64,000 nucleotides of DNA from Chloroflexota bacterium (GTDB lineage Bacteria > Chloroflexota > Anaerolineae > JAAYZQ01), in NCBI GenBank assembly GCA_018606645.1, contig JAGVRI010000006.1, positions 62,001 through 126,000 of the forward strand, written 5' to 3'. This document shows positions 9,404 through 17,836 of this stretch, piece by piece. Within the stretch, counting starts at the first letter, position 1, and each line of letters starts with the position of its first letter. The notes beneath the pieces were generated by a model. It saw only the letters and a list, made by a program, of their open reading frames with translations. It ran no database searches and was not told the DNA's origin. The position numbers and the translations under genes are program-made.

Positions 9404-10438
9404 CTAGAAGTGAATTAACACCTTCATCGCCTGGCGGCGATCCATCGCCGCCTCAAAAGCCCGATCTGCGTCAGTCAAAGAGAAATGATGAGTGACAAGT
9501 TCTCGGGCGAGATGAGGATAATCCCGGATAAAGCCGAGCACGCGCTCGAATTCGCCCGTGCCGCCGATGCTACCCATCACCTGGGCAGCCTTGAACGTAA
9601 TCTGCTTGAGCGGTAACTCTACGGCAGGGATGAAGCCCAGGGCCATAATGGTCCCTAGCGGTCGGATCAATTCTACCGCACGACAAAAGGCCGCTGCCGA
9701 TCCTGACGTTTCCACAATGACATCATAGCCACGGCCGGAATACAGCCCGCTATAGCTCTCCGTCCCATCCGTAGCCATCGCCACGTCGGTAGGCGCGTCC
9801 GCCCCTAATGCCATCGCTTTGCTCACCCGCGCCGGCACGACGTCGTACAGTTCAACCCGTTCGCACCCTTCCAGCACCTTAAGGGCAAACAAACAAGACA
9901 GACCGATCGCCCCGCCCCCCATCACCAGGACCTTCTCCTGACGGAGATGCGGGCGGGACTCTCGAATGCGCCGGACCGCATGGGCGCCCACGGCTAATGG
10001 TTCGCTCAAGGCCAGCAGGTCCAATTCAACGCTGGGGTCGGCGCGATAGACATAGCGCTCATCCTGCAGAAACCACTGACGGGAAGCCCCATGAACCGTG
10101 ATACCAAACTTCTCGATCTGCTGACAGAGGTTCTTATCGCGCCCACAGAATTCGCACGATCCACAGAAGAGGGAGCAATCCCCGGTCACCCGGTCGCCCG
10201 GCTGGACCCGCGTGACTTCAGGTCCAACCGCTTCGACAACCCCGGACCACTCGTGACCGAAATAGAGAGGATAGTTCTTCGGCCCCTCATAGGTGCCCAG
10301 GTACAGCCCGATGTCCGAGCCACACAACCCTACCGCGTGTGTTCGGATCAAGACCTGTCGGCCTTCGGGCCAGGCCACCTCCTCCGTCACCAGGTCACAC
10401 CGTTTTCCACCTTGCAAGACCAGTCCCCGACTCTGCAC
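9404..10438 (-). CDS. Zinc-dependent sugar-alcohol or sugar-acid dehydrogenase (MDR family)
   Basis: A 344-residue medium-chain dehydrogenase with catalytic zinc motifs GLCGSDIG and GHEWSG, structural zinc cysteines in CSLFCGSCEFCGRDKNLC, and a VMGGGAIGLS nucleotide-binding loop. It is distinct from, not a copy of, the neighbour at 8311, so two substrates are likely. The start appears to be GTG behind AAGGTGGAG. Substrate unknown; the context points to a polyol or aldonate. Confidence 0.72.
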   Translation of the reverse strand: MQSRGLVLQGGKRCDLVTEEVAWPEGRQVLIRTHAVGLCGSDIGLYLGTYEGPKNYPLYFGHEWSGVVEAVGPEVTRVQPGDRVTGDCSLFCGSCEFCGRDKNLCQQIEKFGITVHGASRQWFLQDERYVYRADPSVELDLLALSEPLAVGAHAVRRIRESRPHLRQEKVLVMGGGAIGLSCLFALKVLEGCERVELYDVVPARVSKAMALGADAPTDVAMATDGTESYSGLYSGRGYDVIVETSGSAAAFCRAVELIRPLGTIMALGFIPAVELPLKQITFKAAQVMGSIGGTGEFERVLGFIRDYPHLARELVTHHFSLTDADRAFEAAMDRRQAMKVLIHF

Positions 10439-10501
10439 GTCACTCCACCTTCCCGCGCTAGAATATGCCCACAGACTGTGAAGGGCACGCTCCTCGCTAT
10501 C

Positions 10502-11257
10502 TTATCTTCCCAAGAATCCCCCGTCGACCGGTATCGTGACACCGCTGATATAATCCGAAGCCGCCGACGCCAAAAAGACGACCACCCCCTTGAGGTCATC
10601 GGGAGTTCCATAACGCTGCATCGGAATGCGATCCATCACCCGGCGATGCCATTCCGGGTCAGCGCGCAAGGCCGCATTGAGCGGCGTCGCCATATAGCCA
10701 GGTGCGATGGCATTGACCCGGATTCCACGGGCCGCCCACTCGTTCGACATGGCCATGGTCATCAACCGGATCGCCCCTTTACTGGCCGTGTAACCGATCT
10801 GGTTGGGTCCTCCGATGAAACTGTACAGCGAGCCAACGTTGATGATCTTGCCTGATCCCTGACGGAGCATGATCTGAGCCGCCAGTTTGCTCATCAAGAA
10901 GGTCGTGGTCATGTTCACCTGGATCACGGCCTCCCAGTCGCTGAGGGAATGCTCCTCCGTAGGGCCACGCCGGGTAATGCCGACATTGTTGACCAGGATA
11001 TCCAGACCGCCCAACAGGGCCACGATCTCATGAAAGCCGCGTTCCACCTCATCGGGCCTGGACAGGTCAGCACGGACCCCATAGGCCGGCGCTCCGTGGC
11101 TTCCCAACGCTGCCGCAACGAACGGCGTGTTCTCGGCGATGTCGAGAAGGCCCACTGCGGCCCCAGCTTCGTGCAGCCCTTCTGCCATGGCCAATCCCAG
11201 GCCACTCGCTCCTCCGGTGACCAACGCTTTCTTGCCAGTTAGATCAAACAAGTCCAT
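10502..11257 (-). CDS. SDR-family oxidoreductase, KduD/gluconate 5-dehydrogenase-like
   Basis: A 251-residue classical short-chain dehydrogenase with TGGASGLGLAMA, the NNVG motif, a catalytic Ser in NVGSLYSF and YTASK. The C-terminal GTPDDLKGVV and SDYISGVTIPVDGGF segments resemble KduD and gluconate 5-dehydrogenases, which interconvert keto and hydroxy groups on deoxy-hexonates. That fits the pathway, but the exact substrate is open. ATG at 11257 and GTG at 11260 are adjacent possible starts behind GGAGGGTAGGG. Confidence 0.65.
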   Translation of the reverse strand: MDLFDLTGKKALVTGGASGLGLAMAEGLHEAGAAVGLLDIAENTPFVAAALGSHGAPAYGVRADLSRPDEVERGFHEIVALLGGLDILVNNVGITRRGPTEEHSLSDWEAVIQVNMTTTFLMSKLAAQIMLRQGSGKIINVGSLYSFIGGPNQIGYTASKGAIRLMTMAMSNEWAARGIRVNAIAPGYMATPLNAALRADPEWHRRVMDRIPMQRYGTPDDLKGVVVFLASAASDYISGVTIPVDGGFLGR

Positions 11258-11311
11258 CACTCTACCCTACCCTCCATCCCGCTTTGCCGGCCAGTCTCTA
11301 CCGCCGATTTA

Positions 11312-12253
11312 CTACACCAGCCGATGGATGGGACGACCTTCTATCCATGCTCGTACATTCTCCAGCGAGATTTGCAAAATCCGATCGCGAGCCTCCTCAG
11401 TATACCACCCCAGATGCGGTGTGATCACCACATTCAAGTCCCCAAAATCGTGATACACCGTTCGCTCGTCCTCCAGCACGTCCAGACCAGCGCCCCGTAA
11501 CCGCCCGTTGGCCAAGGCTTCTTTGAGCGCTGCCGTATCCACAATCGCCCCCCGCGAGGTATTGACCAGGATGGCGCCCGGCTTGACATGCGCCAGCGTC
11601 GTCGAGTTGATGAGATGGCGTGTGCTCTCCAGAAGCGGTACATGCAGGGTGACAAAGTCAGAACGGGCCAACACCTCCTCCAGAGACCCATACTGAAATC
11701 CCTGCTCGGCTGCCAGGCGTTCATCCGGTGCCACGTCATAGGCCATGATCTGCATGCCAAAACCTTTGCCAATCCGCACACTATGCCGACCAATGCGGCC
11801 CGTCCCAATCACCCCCAGCGTCTTGCCATACAGCTCGACACCTCCGAGGCCGGTGTCATCAAAACGTCTCTCCTGGCGATATCGGGCATTGCCACGACAT
11901 ACGTTGCGGGCTACGGCCAACATCAAGGCAAAGGCATGCTCGGCGATCATGTGCGCTCCATAGTCAGGCACATTGCACACGACAATCCCCCGCGCCTGCG
12001 CTGCCGCCAGATCAATATGATCGTACCCGGCAGACCGCGTCACAATGAGCTTTAACCGTGGGCACCCGGCCAGCACCTCCGCCGTGATCCGCCCAAACTG
12101 GTCACGCATCATCAATATATCGGCATCATGGGCCGCGGCAATCAGATCGGCTGCTGTGCGCAACGGAGGATGGATGGTGAACTCGCAGCCTTCCAGGCGG
12201 ATCGCCTCCCGGTTCTCGAACACAAAATCCACAAACGCAACTTTGAGACCCAT
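11312..12253 (-). CDS. D-isomer-specific 2-hydroxyacid dehydrogenase
   Basis: A 313-residue NAD-dependent D-2-hydroxyacid dehydrogenase. The dinucleotide loop is GVIGTGRIGRH. Catalytic Arg is in NTSRGAIVD, Glu in LDVLEDE and His in TPHLGWYT. The family reduces 2-keto acids such as pyruvate, glyoxylate or hydroxypyruvate. In this operon it could reduce pyruvate or act on a 2-keto sugar acid; which one cannot be told. Start: ATG behind TTAGGA. Confidence 0.75.
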   Translation of the reverse strand: MGLKVAFVDFVFENREAIRLEGCEFTIHPPLRTAADLIAAAHDADILMMRDQFGRITAEVLAGCPRLKLIVTRSAGYDHIDLAAAQARGIVVCNVPDYGAHMIAEHAFALMLAVARNVCRGNARYRQERRFDDTGLGGVELYGKTLGVIGTGRIGRHSVRIGKGFGMQIMAYDVAPDERLAAEQGFQYGSLEEVLARSDFVTLHVPLLESTRHLINSTTLAHVKPGAILVNTSRGAIVDTAALKEALANGRLRGAGLDVLEDERTVYHDFGDLNVVITPHLGWYTEEARDRILQISLENVRAWIEGRPIHRLV

Positions 12254-12299
12254 TCCTAACCCCGCGCCACCATCCGTCTCGGCTCGTGAGCTATCCCGT

Positions 12300-13319
12300 T
12301 TACCTATATTCGGCCAGATCTACCGGTCGTGCTTCCTTGAACGAACGGGTGGCTGCCAGACCGATGACCAGTGCCGCGCGGGCATCGGCCCCGGTCACGG
12401 CTGGAGGCTGGTCCCTCATCACCCGTTCCACAAAGTCCTTGGCCTGGGCCTGATATGCAGCGCCAAAACGTTCGATGATATACGGCACCATATCATGACA
12501 AATCCCGTGTCGGGTCAAGATCAGCAGCGGCGTCTGCTGATAGTAACCGATATTCAAGCCGCCCTCCGTGCCGAGGATCTCGGTCCGGATGTCATAGCCA
12601 TACATGGCATTCCGGCTCACCTCCACATTGCCTAGCGCTCCCCGCTCAAAGAGAAGATTGATCACCGCATTGTCAATGTCACCCACCGTGTTGAGTTGCG
12701 GAAAGGCAAGGGTTCCCCCTTCGGCATATACCCGCTTGACTTCATCGGCCATCAACCACCGCGCCAGGTCGAAATCGTGGATCGCCATGTCCAGGATCAA
12801 CCCGCCGCTGACATCAGGGCGGGCATAGTTCAGGTCCGGGCAGAAGGGGTCCCGTCCAACCGACTTGAAGGTTACCGGCTTGCCGATCGTGCCCGCCTCA
12901 ATGTGCCTTTTGGCTGCCTGGTAACCTGCGTCGTAGCGCCGCATGAACCCTACCTGAAAGATCACTCCCGCCTTGTCTACCGCCGCCAGCATCTGGTCCG
13001 TATCTTCCAAAGTCAGGGCAATCGGCTTCTCACAGAAAATGGCTTTGCCCGCTTCAGCCGCCGCCACCACCACTTCGCGATGGGTGCTGGTGGGAGAGGT
13101 GACAAATACCGCTTTCACCGCTGGGCTGGCCAGTAGTTCCCGATAATCGGTTGACCAGGACTCCACTCCCAGTTCAGACGCCAGGGCCCTGGCCCGATCC
13201 TCCAGCACATCCGAGACAAAGACCAATCGGGCTTCCGCAATGGTCTGTGCCAGATGCCTGGAGTAGATCTGCCCCATCCGTCCCAAACCAATGACACCGA
13301 CCGGTACTCTTGGTTTCAT
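12300..13319 (-). CDS. Gfo/Idh/MocA-family dehydrogenase, inositol dehydrogenase-like
   Basis: A 339-residue oxidoreductase with the N-terminal loop GVIGLGRMGQIYSRHL, the catalytic Lys in CEKPIAL and the IHDFDLARWLM segment typical of inositol 2-dehydrogenases. It is a paralogue of the IolG-like protein at 15949 but clearly divergent, so it may accept another inositol stereoisomer or a later cyclic intermediate. The ATG at 13319 follows AAGGAGGA and is preferred over the TTG directly before it. It lies 37 bases downstream of the IolO-like gene. Confidence 0.7.
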   Translation of the reverse strand: MKPRVPVGVIGLGRMGQIYSRHLAQTIAEARLVFVSDVLEDRARALASELGVESWSTDYRELLASPAVKAVFVTSPTSTHREVVVAAAEAGKAIFCEKPIALTLEDTDQMLAAVDKAGVIFQVGFMRRYDAGYQAAKRHIEAGTIGKPVTFKSVGRDPFCPDLNYARPDVSGGLILDMAIHDFDLARWLMADEVKRVYAEGGTLAFPQLNTVGDIDNAVINLLFERGALGNVEVSRNAMYGYDIRTEILGTEGGLNIGYYQQTPLLILTRHGICHDMVPYIIERFGAAYQAQAKDFVERVMRDQPPAVTGADARAALVIGLAATRSFKEARPVDLAEYR

Positions 13320-13356
13320 CAATCCTCCTTATCAATCGATTGGATCGCTGTTCTCA

Positions 13357-14181
13357 TCACAAGTCGAGGCTGGGAAGTATGGTCTCCCGCAGGTAGGCAA
13401 TCCCCCGCTGTGCCGCTGTGTCAGCATCCGGGAGCGGCATGAATTCACCAGATATATGCCCCCGGTATCCCGTCGCCCAAAGTGCCTTCAGGATCGACCT
13501 GAAATCGAGATGGCCCGCCCCGGGATACCACCGATTCGAGTCCGCAATATGGAAGTGATAGATCCGACCTGCACAAGCGCGAAGGCTCTCCTCAATCACC
13601 GGTTCTTCGATATTCATGTGGAAGGTATCGGGCATCAAGCCTAGGTTGTCCGCTCCTACCCGTTCCAGTAGGTCGAGCCCTTGGGCCAGGTTGTTGATCA
13701 ACGTGGTTTCGTAGCGACAGATCGGCTCCAGGGCCAGACGGACGCCATGGGGACGCGCCGCTGCACAACATTGCCGCAACGCATCCACCAACCAGTCCAT
13801 TGCCTGCTGGTGGTCCACACTGGGTCGGACGATCCCACGCAGCAAACCAATCACAATCACTGCCCCGGTGCGAGCAGCAAAGGGGATGTGGGCGATCACG
13901 CGGCGGATAGCCGCTGAACGCACGTCCGGATCGGGATCGGTGAACGATAATCCCTCCTCCCCCCAGGCCTGACCGGTACCGATGGCCGGTACCTCCAGAC
14001 CATAGGCAGAAACCACCCGCCACAACTGATCGCCGTCTACCAGACTCGGATCGCGAATCGCCAACTCGACACCGTCATATCCCCAACTCGCGATCTTGGC
14101 CACATTGGACTCAAAATCACCCTTGAGAGCTACTGCCGCAAACTGAGCGGCATGGGTGGAGAGAACCAGACTAATCTTCAT
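13357..14181 (-). CDS. iolO: 5-dehydro-L-gluconate epimerase, IolO-like TIM-barrel protein
   Basis: A 274-residue TIM-barrel sugar isomerase/epimerase. The start MKISLVLST, the AIRDPSLVD and AIGTGQAWGEEGLS segments, and metal-site stretches LEPICRYET, DTFHMNIEEP and HIADSNRWYPGAGHLDF closely match Thermotoga IolO (TM0416). IolO epimerises 5-keto-L-gluconate to D-tagaturonate. The iolN, iolG and uxaE homologues in the same operon supply its substrate and use its product. The coding region overlaps the end of the universal stress gene by 11 bases, implying coupled translation. Confidence 0.8.
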   Translation of the reverse strand: MKISLVLSTHAAQFAAVALKGDFESNVAKIASWGYDGVELAIRDPSLVDGDQLWRVVSAYGLEVPAIGTGQAWGEEGLSFTDPDPDVRSAAIRRVIAHIPFAARTGAVIVIGLLRGIVRPSVDHQQAMDWLVDALRQCCAAARPHGVRLALEPICRYETTLINNLAQGLDLLERVGADNLGLMPDTFHMNIEEPVIEESLRACAGRIYHFHIADSNRWYPGAGHLDFRSILKALWATGYRGHISGEFMPLPDADTAAQRGIAYLRETILPSLDL

Positions 14182-14668
14182 CGGCGGGCTTCCTTTGTTC
14201 CGGTTCTTCCGAAAGACAGCGAATCACCAGCGTGGCACATGGCGCTGCCTGCAAAACCTTTTCGGCGACACTGCCGTGCGTCCAGCGTTTGACGCCCGAG
14301 TAACCGTGGCTCGACATTACGATCAGATCGATGCCATTTCCTGCTGCATAGTCAATAATCTGCCGAGCGACTCCACTCTCCACCGGTTGATGCTCGATTG
14401 ACACCCGGTCATAAGGCAACCGCGACTTCACCTCCCGGAGATAATCCTCCGCCTCCCGGTACGCCGCCGCTACCACCTCATTGTAGACATCCGGCATCTC
14501 CAGAAGGGCCCGGGTGCGAGGGATCGGCTGCGCAACTCGAAAGAGCACCAGCTCCGCCCCCATCGTCTGGGCGATGCCCAACGCCGGCCCCACCGCCATC
14601 TCGGCACACTCGGAGCCATCCAGCGGCACCATAATCCGCTGAAATCGTAACGGTCGGATATCTTCCAT
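14171..14668 (-). CDS. Universal stress protein (UspA family)
   Basis: A 165-residue single UspA domain: an N-terminal MVPLDGSECAEMA strand-loop and a C-terminal ATP-site segment MSSHGYSGVKRW followed by GSVAEKVL. Such proteins bind ATP and modulate stress responses; a metabolic role here is unclear. It sits between iolN and iolO, with its 3' end overlapping iolO. The ATG at 14668 and a GTG at 14671 share the same GGGGGTGAG site. Confidence 0.8.
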   Translation of the reverse strand: MEDIRPLRFQRIMVPLDGSECAEMAVGPALGIAQTMGAELVLFRVAQPIPRTRALLEMPDVYNEVVAAAYREAEDYLREVKSRLPYDRVSIEHQPVESGVARQIIDYAAGNGIDLIVMSSHGYSGVKRWTHGSVAEKVLQAAPCATLVIRCLSEEPEQRKPADED

Positions 14669-14687
14669 CACTCACCCCCTACGGCAA

Positions 14688-14728
14688 CGAGTGACGAGCA
14701 ACGAGGTCCACTCGTCACCCGTCACTCG
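14688..14728. repeat. Imperfect inverted repeat between usp and iolN
   Basis: Arms CGAGTGACG (14688-14696) and CGTCACTCG (14720-14728), with further partly complementary GTGAC/GTCAC units between them, could fold in the mRNA between iolN and usp. No U tract follows. It may be a small repetitive element or a transcript-stabilising hairpin. Confidence 0.5.
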
Positions 14729-14763
14729 CTACTCCGTCGAGAAAATGCAGGTAACGGCCTGGA

Positions 14764-15885
14764 TCAGAGCTCTGAACCTTGACCCAGACGTGGCAAGCCG
14801 TAGACAGGCTTCCAACCCGGGCTCAATGGTTCACGCAAGTAGGGTTCCATCTCGGCAGCAGAGCGCAGCGTGACTTCCTCCACGGGTGGCACAGTTCCTG
14901 GCGGAAAGGCTTCCAGGATCTGATCGTTGAGCAAGGTCAGATAACGGAGGATAGCCGCGACTGGGCGCTTGGCCTTTTCCGCAGTTGCCGACCTGGCCTT
15001 GCCGACCACTCCTTCAGGCGTGGCTGCGATTTCGATGGCCAAATGCCCTTCCCCCTCCGACCAACGGCTTGGGCGGCCAAAGGGATCGACCGATTTGTCA
15101 AAGTGACCCTCGGGCAGATAGCTCTTGCCTTCGGTGTCCACCGCATAGGCCATGTCCACCATCTCCGGGAAGAGCAAGAGGCCCAACGAAGTTTCTGATT
15201 CATCGGCATGAACAAAATTGGTCTCCCACTTGCCACCGCGATTCGTCGTACGGAAGAACTCGCGCACGGCCCGGTGCCAGTCAATCACGCGAAATATGCC
15301 GGGAAGCTGGTACCGCATCTGGAACTGATGGATGACCGATTCCAACACCCACAACTGGCCGTGGTTGTTGACAATGATCTGCTTCCGAAAGCCATCATTC
15401 CACAACCCCAGCATGACATCGATCATCAGTTCGCGGACCACATTCTCCCGCACGATCACAGTTCCAGGCATACCGATGTGGTGAAAAGGATGAGCTCCGT
15501 ACATTAGCGGCGGCAGCGCCAGGCTCACCGGCGCACCCCGTTTGGCGGTGTAGCGCCGCACCCCCTCCACGATGGCGCTGACAAACAGCGTGTCCATGGC
15601 GCTCACCGTATGCTTCCCATGGAGTTCCGTACACCCCACCGGGATCAGCACAATATCGTTCTTGCGCCGCTCCGCCTCCACCTGGTGGCGTACCGTCGTC
15701 TGGATATACACCCCCGGCGTGGCCCAGCCAATTGGCGATGGGATGCCGTACTCGGCGAGGATGGCATCGATCTCGGCATCACTGGCTTCCCACAGTTCCT
15801 TTTTCATCCGACCTACTGGATTGTCCTCAAAAAACAGGTCTGGCTGATCGGTCGGTAACAATCCTTCAGGTACTTTTTGCGACAT
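14764..15885 (-). CDS. iolN: 3-dehydro-scyllo-inosose hydrolase, IolN-like creatininase-fold enzyme
   Basis: A 373-residue creatininase-family hydrolase. The metal-site loop is PVGCTELHGKH (Glu87, His89) with Asp98 in SAMDT. The stretches HPFHHIGMPGTVIV, WNDGFRKQIIVNNHG, FRVIDWHRAVREFF and SPGWKPVYGLPRLG match Thermotoga IolN (TM0413), which opens the ring of the diketo-inositol to give 5-keto-L-gluconate. Its neighbours are the other steps of that pathway. The protein carries a short N-terminal extension. Start: ATG behind AGAGAGGAAG. Confidence 0.75.
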   Translation of the reverse strand: MSQKVPEGLLPTDQPDLFFEDNPVGRMKKELWEASDAEIDAILAEYGIPSPIGWATPGVYIQTTVRHQVEAERRKNDIVLIPVGCTELHGKHTVSAMDTLFVSAIVEGVRRYTAKRGAPVSLALPPLMYGAHPFHHIGMPGTVIVRENVVRELMIDVMLGLWNDGFRKQIIVNNHGQLWVLESVIHQFQMRYQLPGIFRVIDWHRAVREFFRTTNRGGKWETNFVHADESETSLGLLLFPEMVDMAYAVDTEGKSYLPEGHFDKSVDPFGRPSRWSEGEGHLAIEIAATPEGVVGKARSATAEKAKRPVAAILRYLTLLNDQILEAFPPGTVPPVEEVTLRSAAEMEPYLREPLSPGWKPVYGLPRLGQGSEL

Positions 15886-15948
15886 TTTCTTCCTCTCTTT
15901 CGTGAAATGAATTCCTTGGAACAGGTCCCAGGATGAATATTCCTCTTT

Positions 15949-16965
15949 TCATTCAACCTCGGTCAGTTTGACTGGTCGCCCTTCTGCATATGACCGTTTC
16001 GCTGCATAACCCATCACCACCGGGATGCGACCATCCTGACCGGTAACCGGTGGCGGAGTATCGTGGATGATACAGGCAATAAAGGCCTTCATCTCGGCGA
16101 TATACGACTCGGTGTAGCGTTCGACAAAGAAAAAGAGGGGCAGAGAACCATGGACCCCCTGTTTATCGCTGATCACCACCGTGTCGGGCAGGTTGTTTGT
16201 GCAAGCCACCATGCCTGCCGAGCCAAAGACTTCCACCCGCTGGTCGTAGCCGTATACGGCCTGGCGGCTGTTATCAATCGTTCCCAACGCTCCGTTGGCA
16301 AAGTGCAGAGTCAAGATCGCCGTGTCCAGATCGCCGGCCTTGCCGATCTCCGGATCTATCATGACCCCGCCTGCGGCATAGATCTCCTCCACCTCACTGC
16401 CCATCAGAAAGCGAGCCATATCAAAGTCGTGAATGGTCATGTCCAGAAAGATGCCACCGGAAACTTTGATGTAGGCCAGCGGAGGAGGCTGCGGATCGCG
16501 GCTGGTGATGCGCAGCAAATGGGGAGTGCCGATCCGGCCCGCAGCAACCGCCTCCTGGATGCGGCGAAAGTTCGGATCAAAGCGCCGATTAAACCCGATC
16601 TGCAACTTCACCCCAGCCCGATCCACGGCTGCCAGGGCGCGGTCAATCGCTGCCAGATCCAGGGCGATCGGCTTCTCGCAGAAAATCTGCTTCCCTGCTT
16701 CGGCCGCCTGTTCAATGAGCGGAGCATGAGTATCGGTACTTGAGCAGATCAGCACTGCCTCAATATCCCGGTCGTCCAGGATGTACCGAGGATCTGCATA
16801 CACCCTCTGCACTCCCAAGTCAGAAGCCACTTTTTCCGCTGCTTCCACGACGACGTCCGAAACGGCCACCAGATTCGCTTCAGGAACGCGGTACTTCAGG
16901 TTCTCGGCGTGCAGCCGGCCGATCCTTCCAGTGCCAATGACTCCGATGTTGATCTTTCCCTTCAT
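15949..16965 (-). CDS. iolG: Inositol 2-dehydrogenase, IolG-like (Gfo/Idh/MocA)
   Basis: A 338-residue NAD-dependent dehydrogenase. GVIGTGRIGRLHAENL is the cofactor loop, CEKPIALDL holds the catalytic Lys, and SRDPQPPPLAYIKVSGGIF and DMTIHDFDMARFLMG closely resemble Thermotoga IolG (TM0414). It oxidises inositol to the 2-keto compound, the first catabolic step. The start at 16965 is chosen because the inositol-dehydrogenase fold begins at MKGKINIGVIG behind GAGAGG; a longer reading into the upstream epimerase frame is not credible. It follows that epimerase by 10 bases. Confidence 0.78.
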   Translation of the reverse strand: MKGKINIGVIGTGRIGRLHAENLKYRVPEANLVAVSDVVVEAAEKVASDLGVQRVYADPRYILDDRDIEAVLICSSTDTHAPLIEQAAEAGKQIFCEKPIALDLAAIDRALAAVDRAGVKLQIGFNRRFDPNFRRIQEAVAAGRIGTPHLLRITSRDPQPPPLAYIKVSGGIFLDMTIHDFDMARFLMGSEVEEIYAAGGVMIDPEIGKAGDLDTAILTLHFANGALGTIDNSRQAVYGYDQRVEVFGSAGMVACTNNLPDTVVISDKQGVHGSLPLFFFVERYTESYIAEMKAFIACIIHDTPPPVTGQDGRIPVVMGYAAKRSYAEGRPVKLTEVE

Positions 16966-16975
16966 GGATACCTCT

Positions 16976-17806
16976 CTATACGATGGATGAACCAGCCCGC
17001 AGCAACCAATCCCTCGATTCCCGAAGATAGGTTTCCAGCCAGTACAACCAGTCCTCACCCTTGATGGGCGTAAAGGGATCGGGGCCCGGGGCGGTGCACT
17101 CCAGAATGATGGGTCCTTGATAACCGATCTCATGCAGGGCCGCCAGTTGCCCATCAAAATCGGTGTGCCCACGGCCGATCCCCTGTCGGTTCGAGTCGGC
17201 GGCATGGTACAACCAGAGACGCCCCCCCGCCTGGCGTAACGCCTGAACCGGATCCGACTCTTCAATATTCATGTGATACGCATCGAGCAGGATGCCTACA
17301 TTCTCCGCCCCTACATCGGCCAGAAACCGAATGGCGTCAGCGGCTGTGTTGAGCAAATGAGCTTCGTACCGGTTGAGCACCTCCATTACCAGGCGCAGTC
17401 CTAGCTCCCGCGCTCTTTCGGCCACCTGGCGCACCGCATCAACAAAGAGGGTGTATTCCTCTGCTTGAGAAGCAATGGCTCTCACCCGCCCCACCTGTCC
17501 ATGACAGGCAACTAACGGGCGATCGAGGGCGGCCGCAAAATCGAGAAGGCGCAGGTAATAATCAATCGCTTCCGAGCGGATCGCTGGATCAGGGTGGGCC
17601 AGGTCTACATCTGCTGGCGTCAGCGAGAAAACGGACAACCCAAAATCCTGCAGGATCTGCCCTGCCTCCTGAGGAAGATAGGCCTCCAGATCTCCCAACA
17701 ACTCCACACCGTCCAATCCGAGGGCCTGGACCCGACGGGCGATCTCCAGCAGCGGTAGATCGCCAAAGGTCCAGCTACAAACTCCGAGTTGATATCTGCT
17801 TTGCAC
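16976..17806 (-). CDS. Sugar isomerase/epimerase (xylose isomerase-like TIM barrel)
   Basis: A 276-residue AP endonuclease 2-type TIM barrel like D-tagatose 3-epimerases and IolI/IolH. Likely metal ligands lie in MEVLNRYEAH, LDAYHMNIEES, HAADSNR and LECTAPGPDP. It is a distant relative of the IolO-like protein at 13357, giving this operon two such epimerases. It may interconvert keto-inositols or ketoses to feed the main route; that is inference. Start: GTG after GAGGGGAAG. Confidence 0.65.
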   Translation of the reverse strand: MQSRYQLGVCSWTFGDLPLLEIARRVQALGLDGVELLGDLEAYLPQEAGQILQDFGLSVFSLTPADVDLAHPDPAIRSEAIDYYLRLLDFAAALDRPLVACHGQVGRVRAIASQAEEYTLFVDAVRQVAERARELGLRLVMEVLNRYEAHLLNTAADAIRFLADVGAENVGILLDAYHMNIEESDPVQALRQAGGRLWLYHAADSNRQGIGRGHTDFDGQLAALHEIGYQGPIILECTAPGPDPFTPIKGEDWLYWLETYLRESRDWLLRAGSSIV

Positions 17807-17836
17807 TGTTCTTCCCCTCGTGTCTATTGTCCCAGA

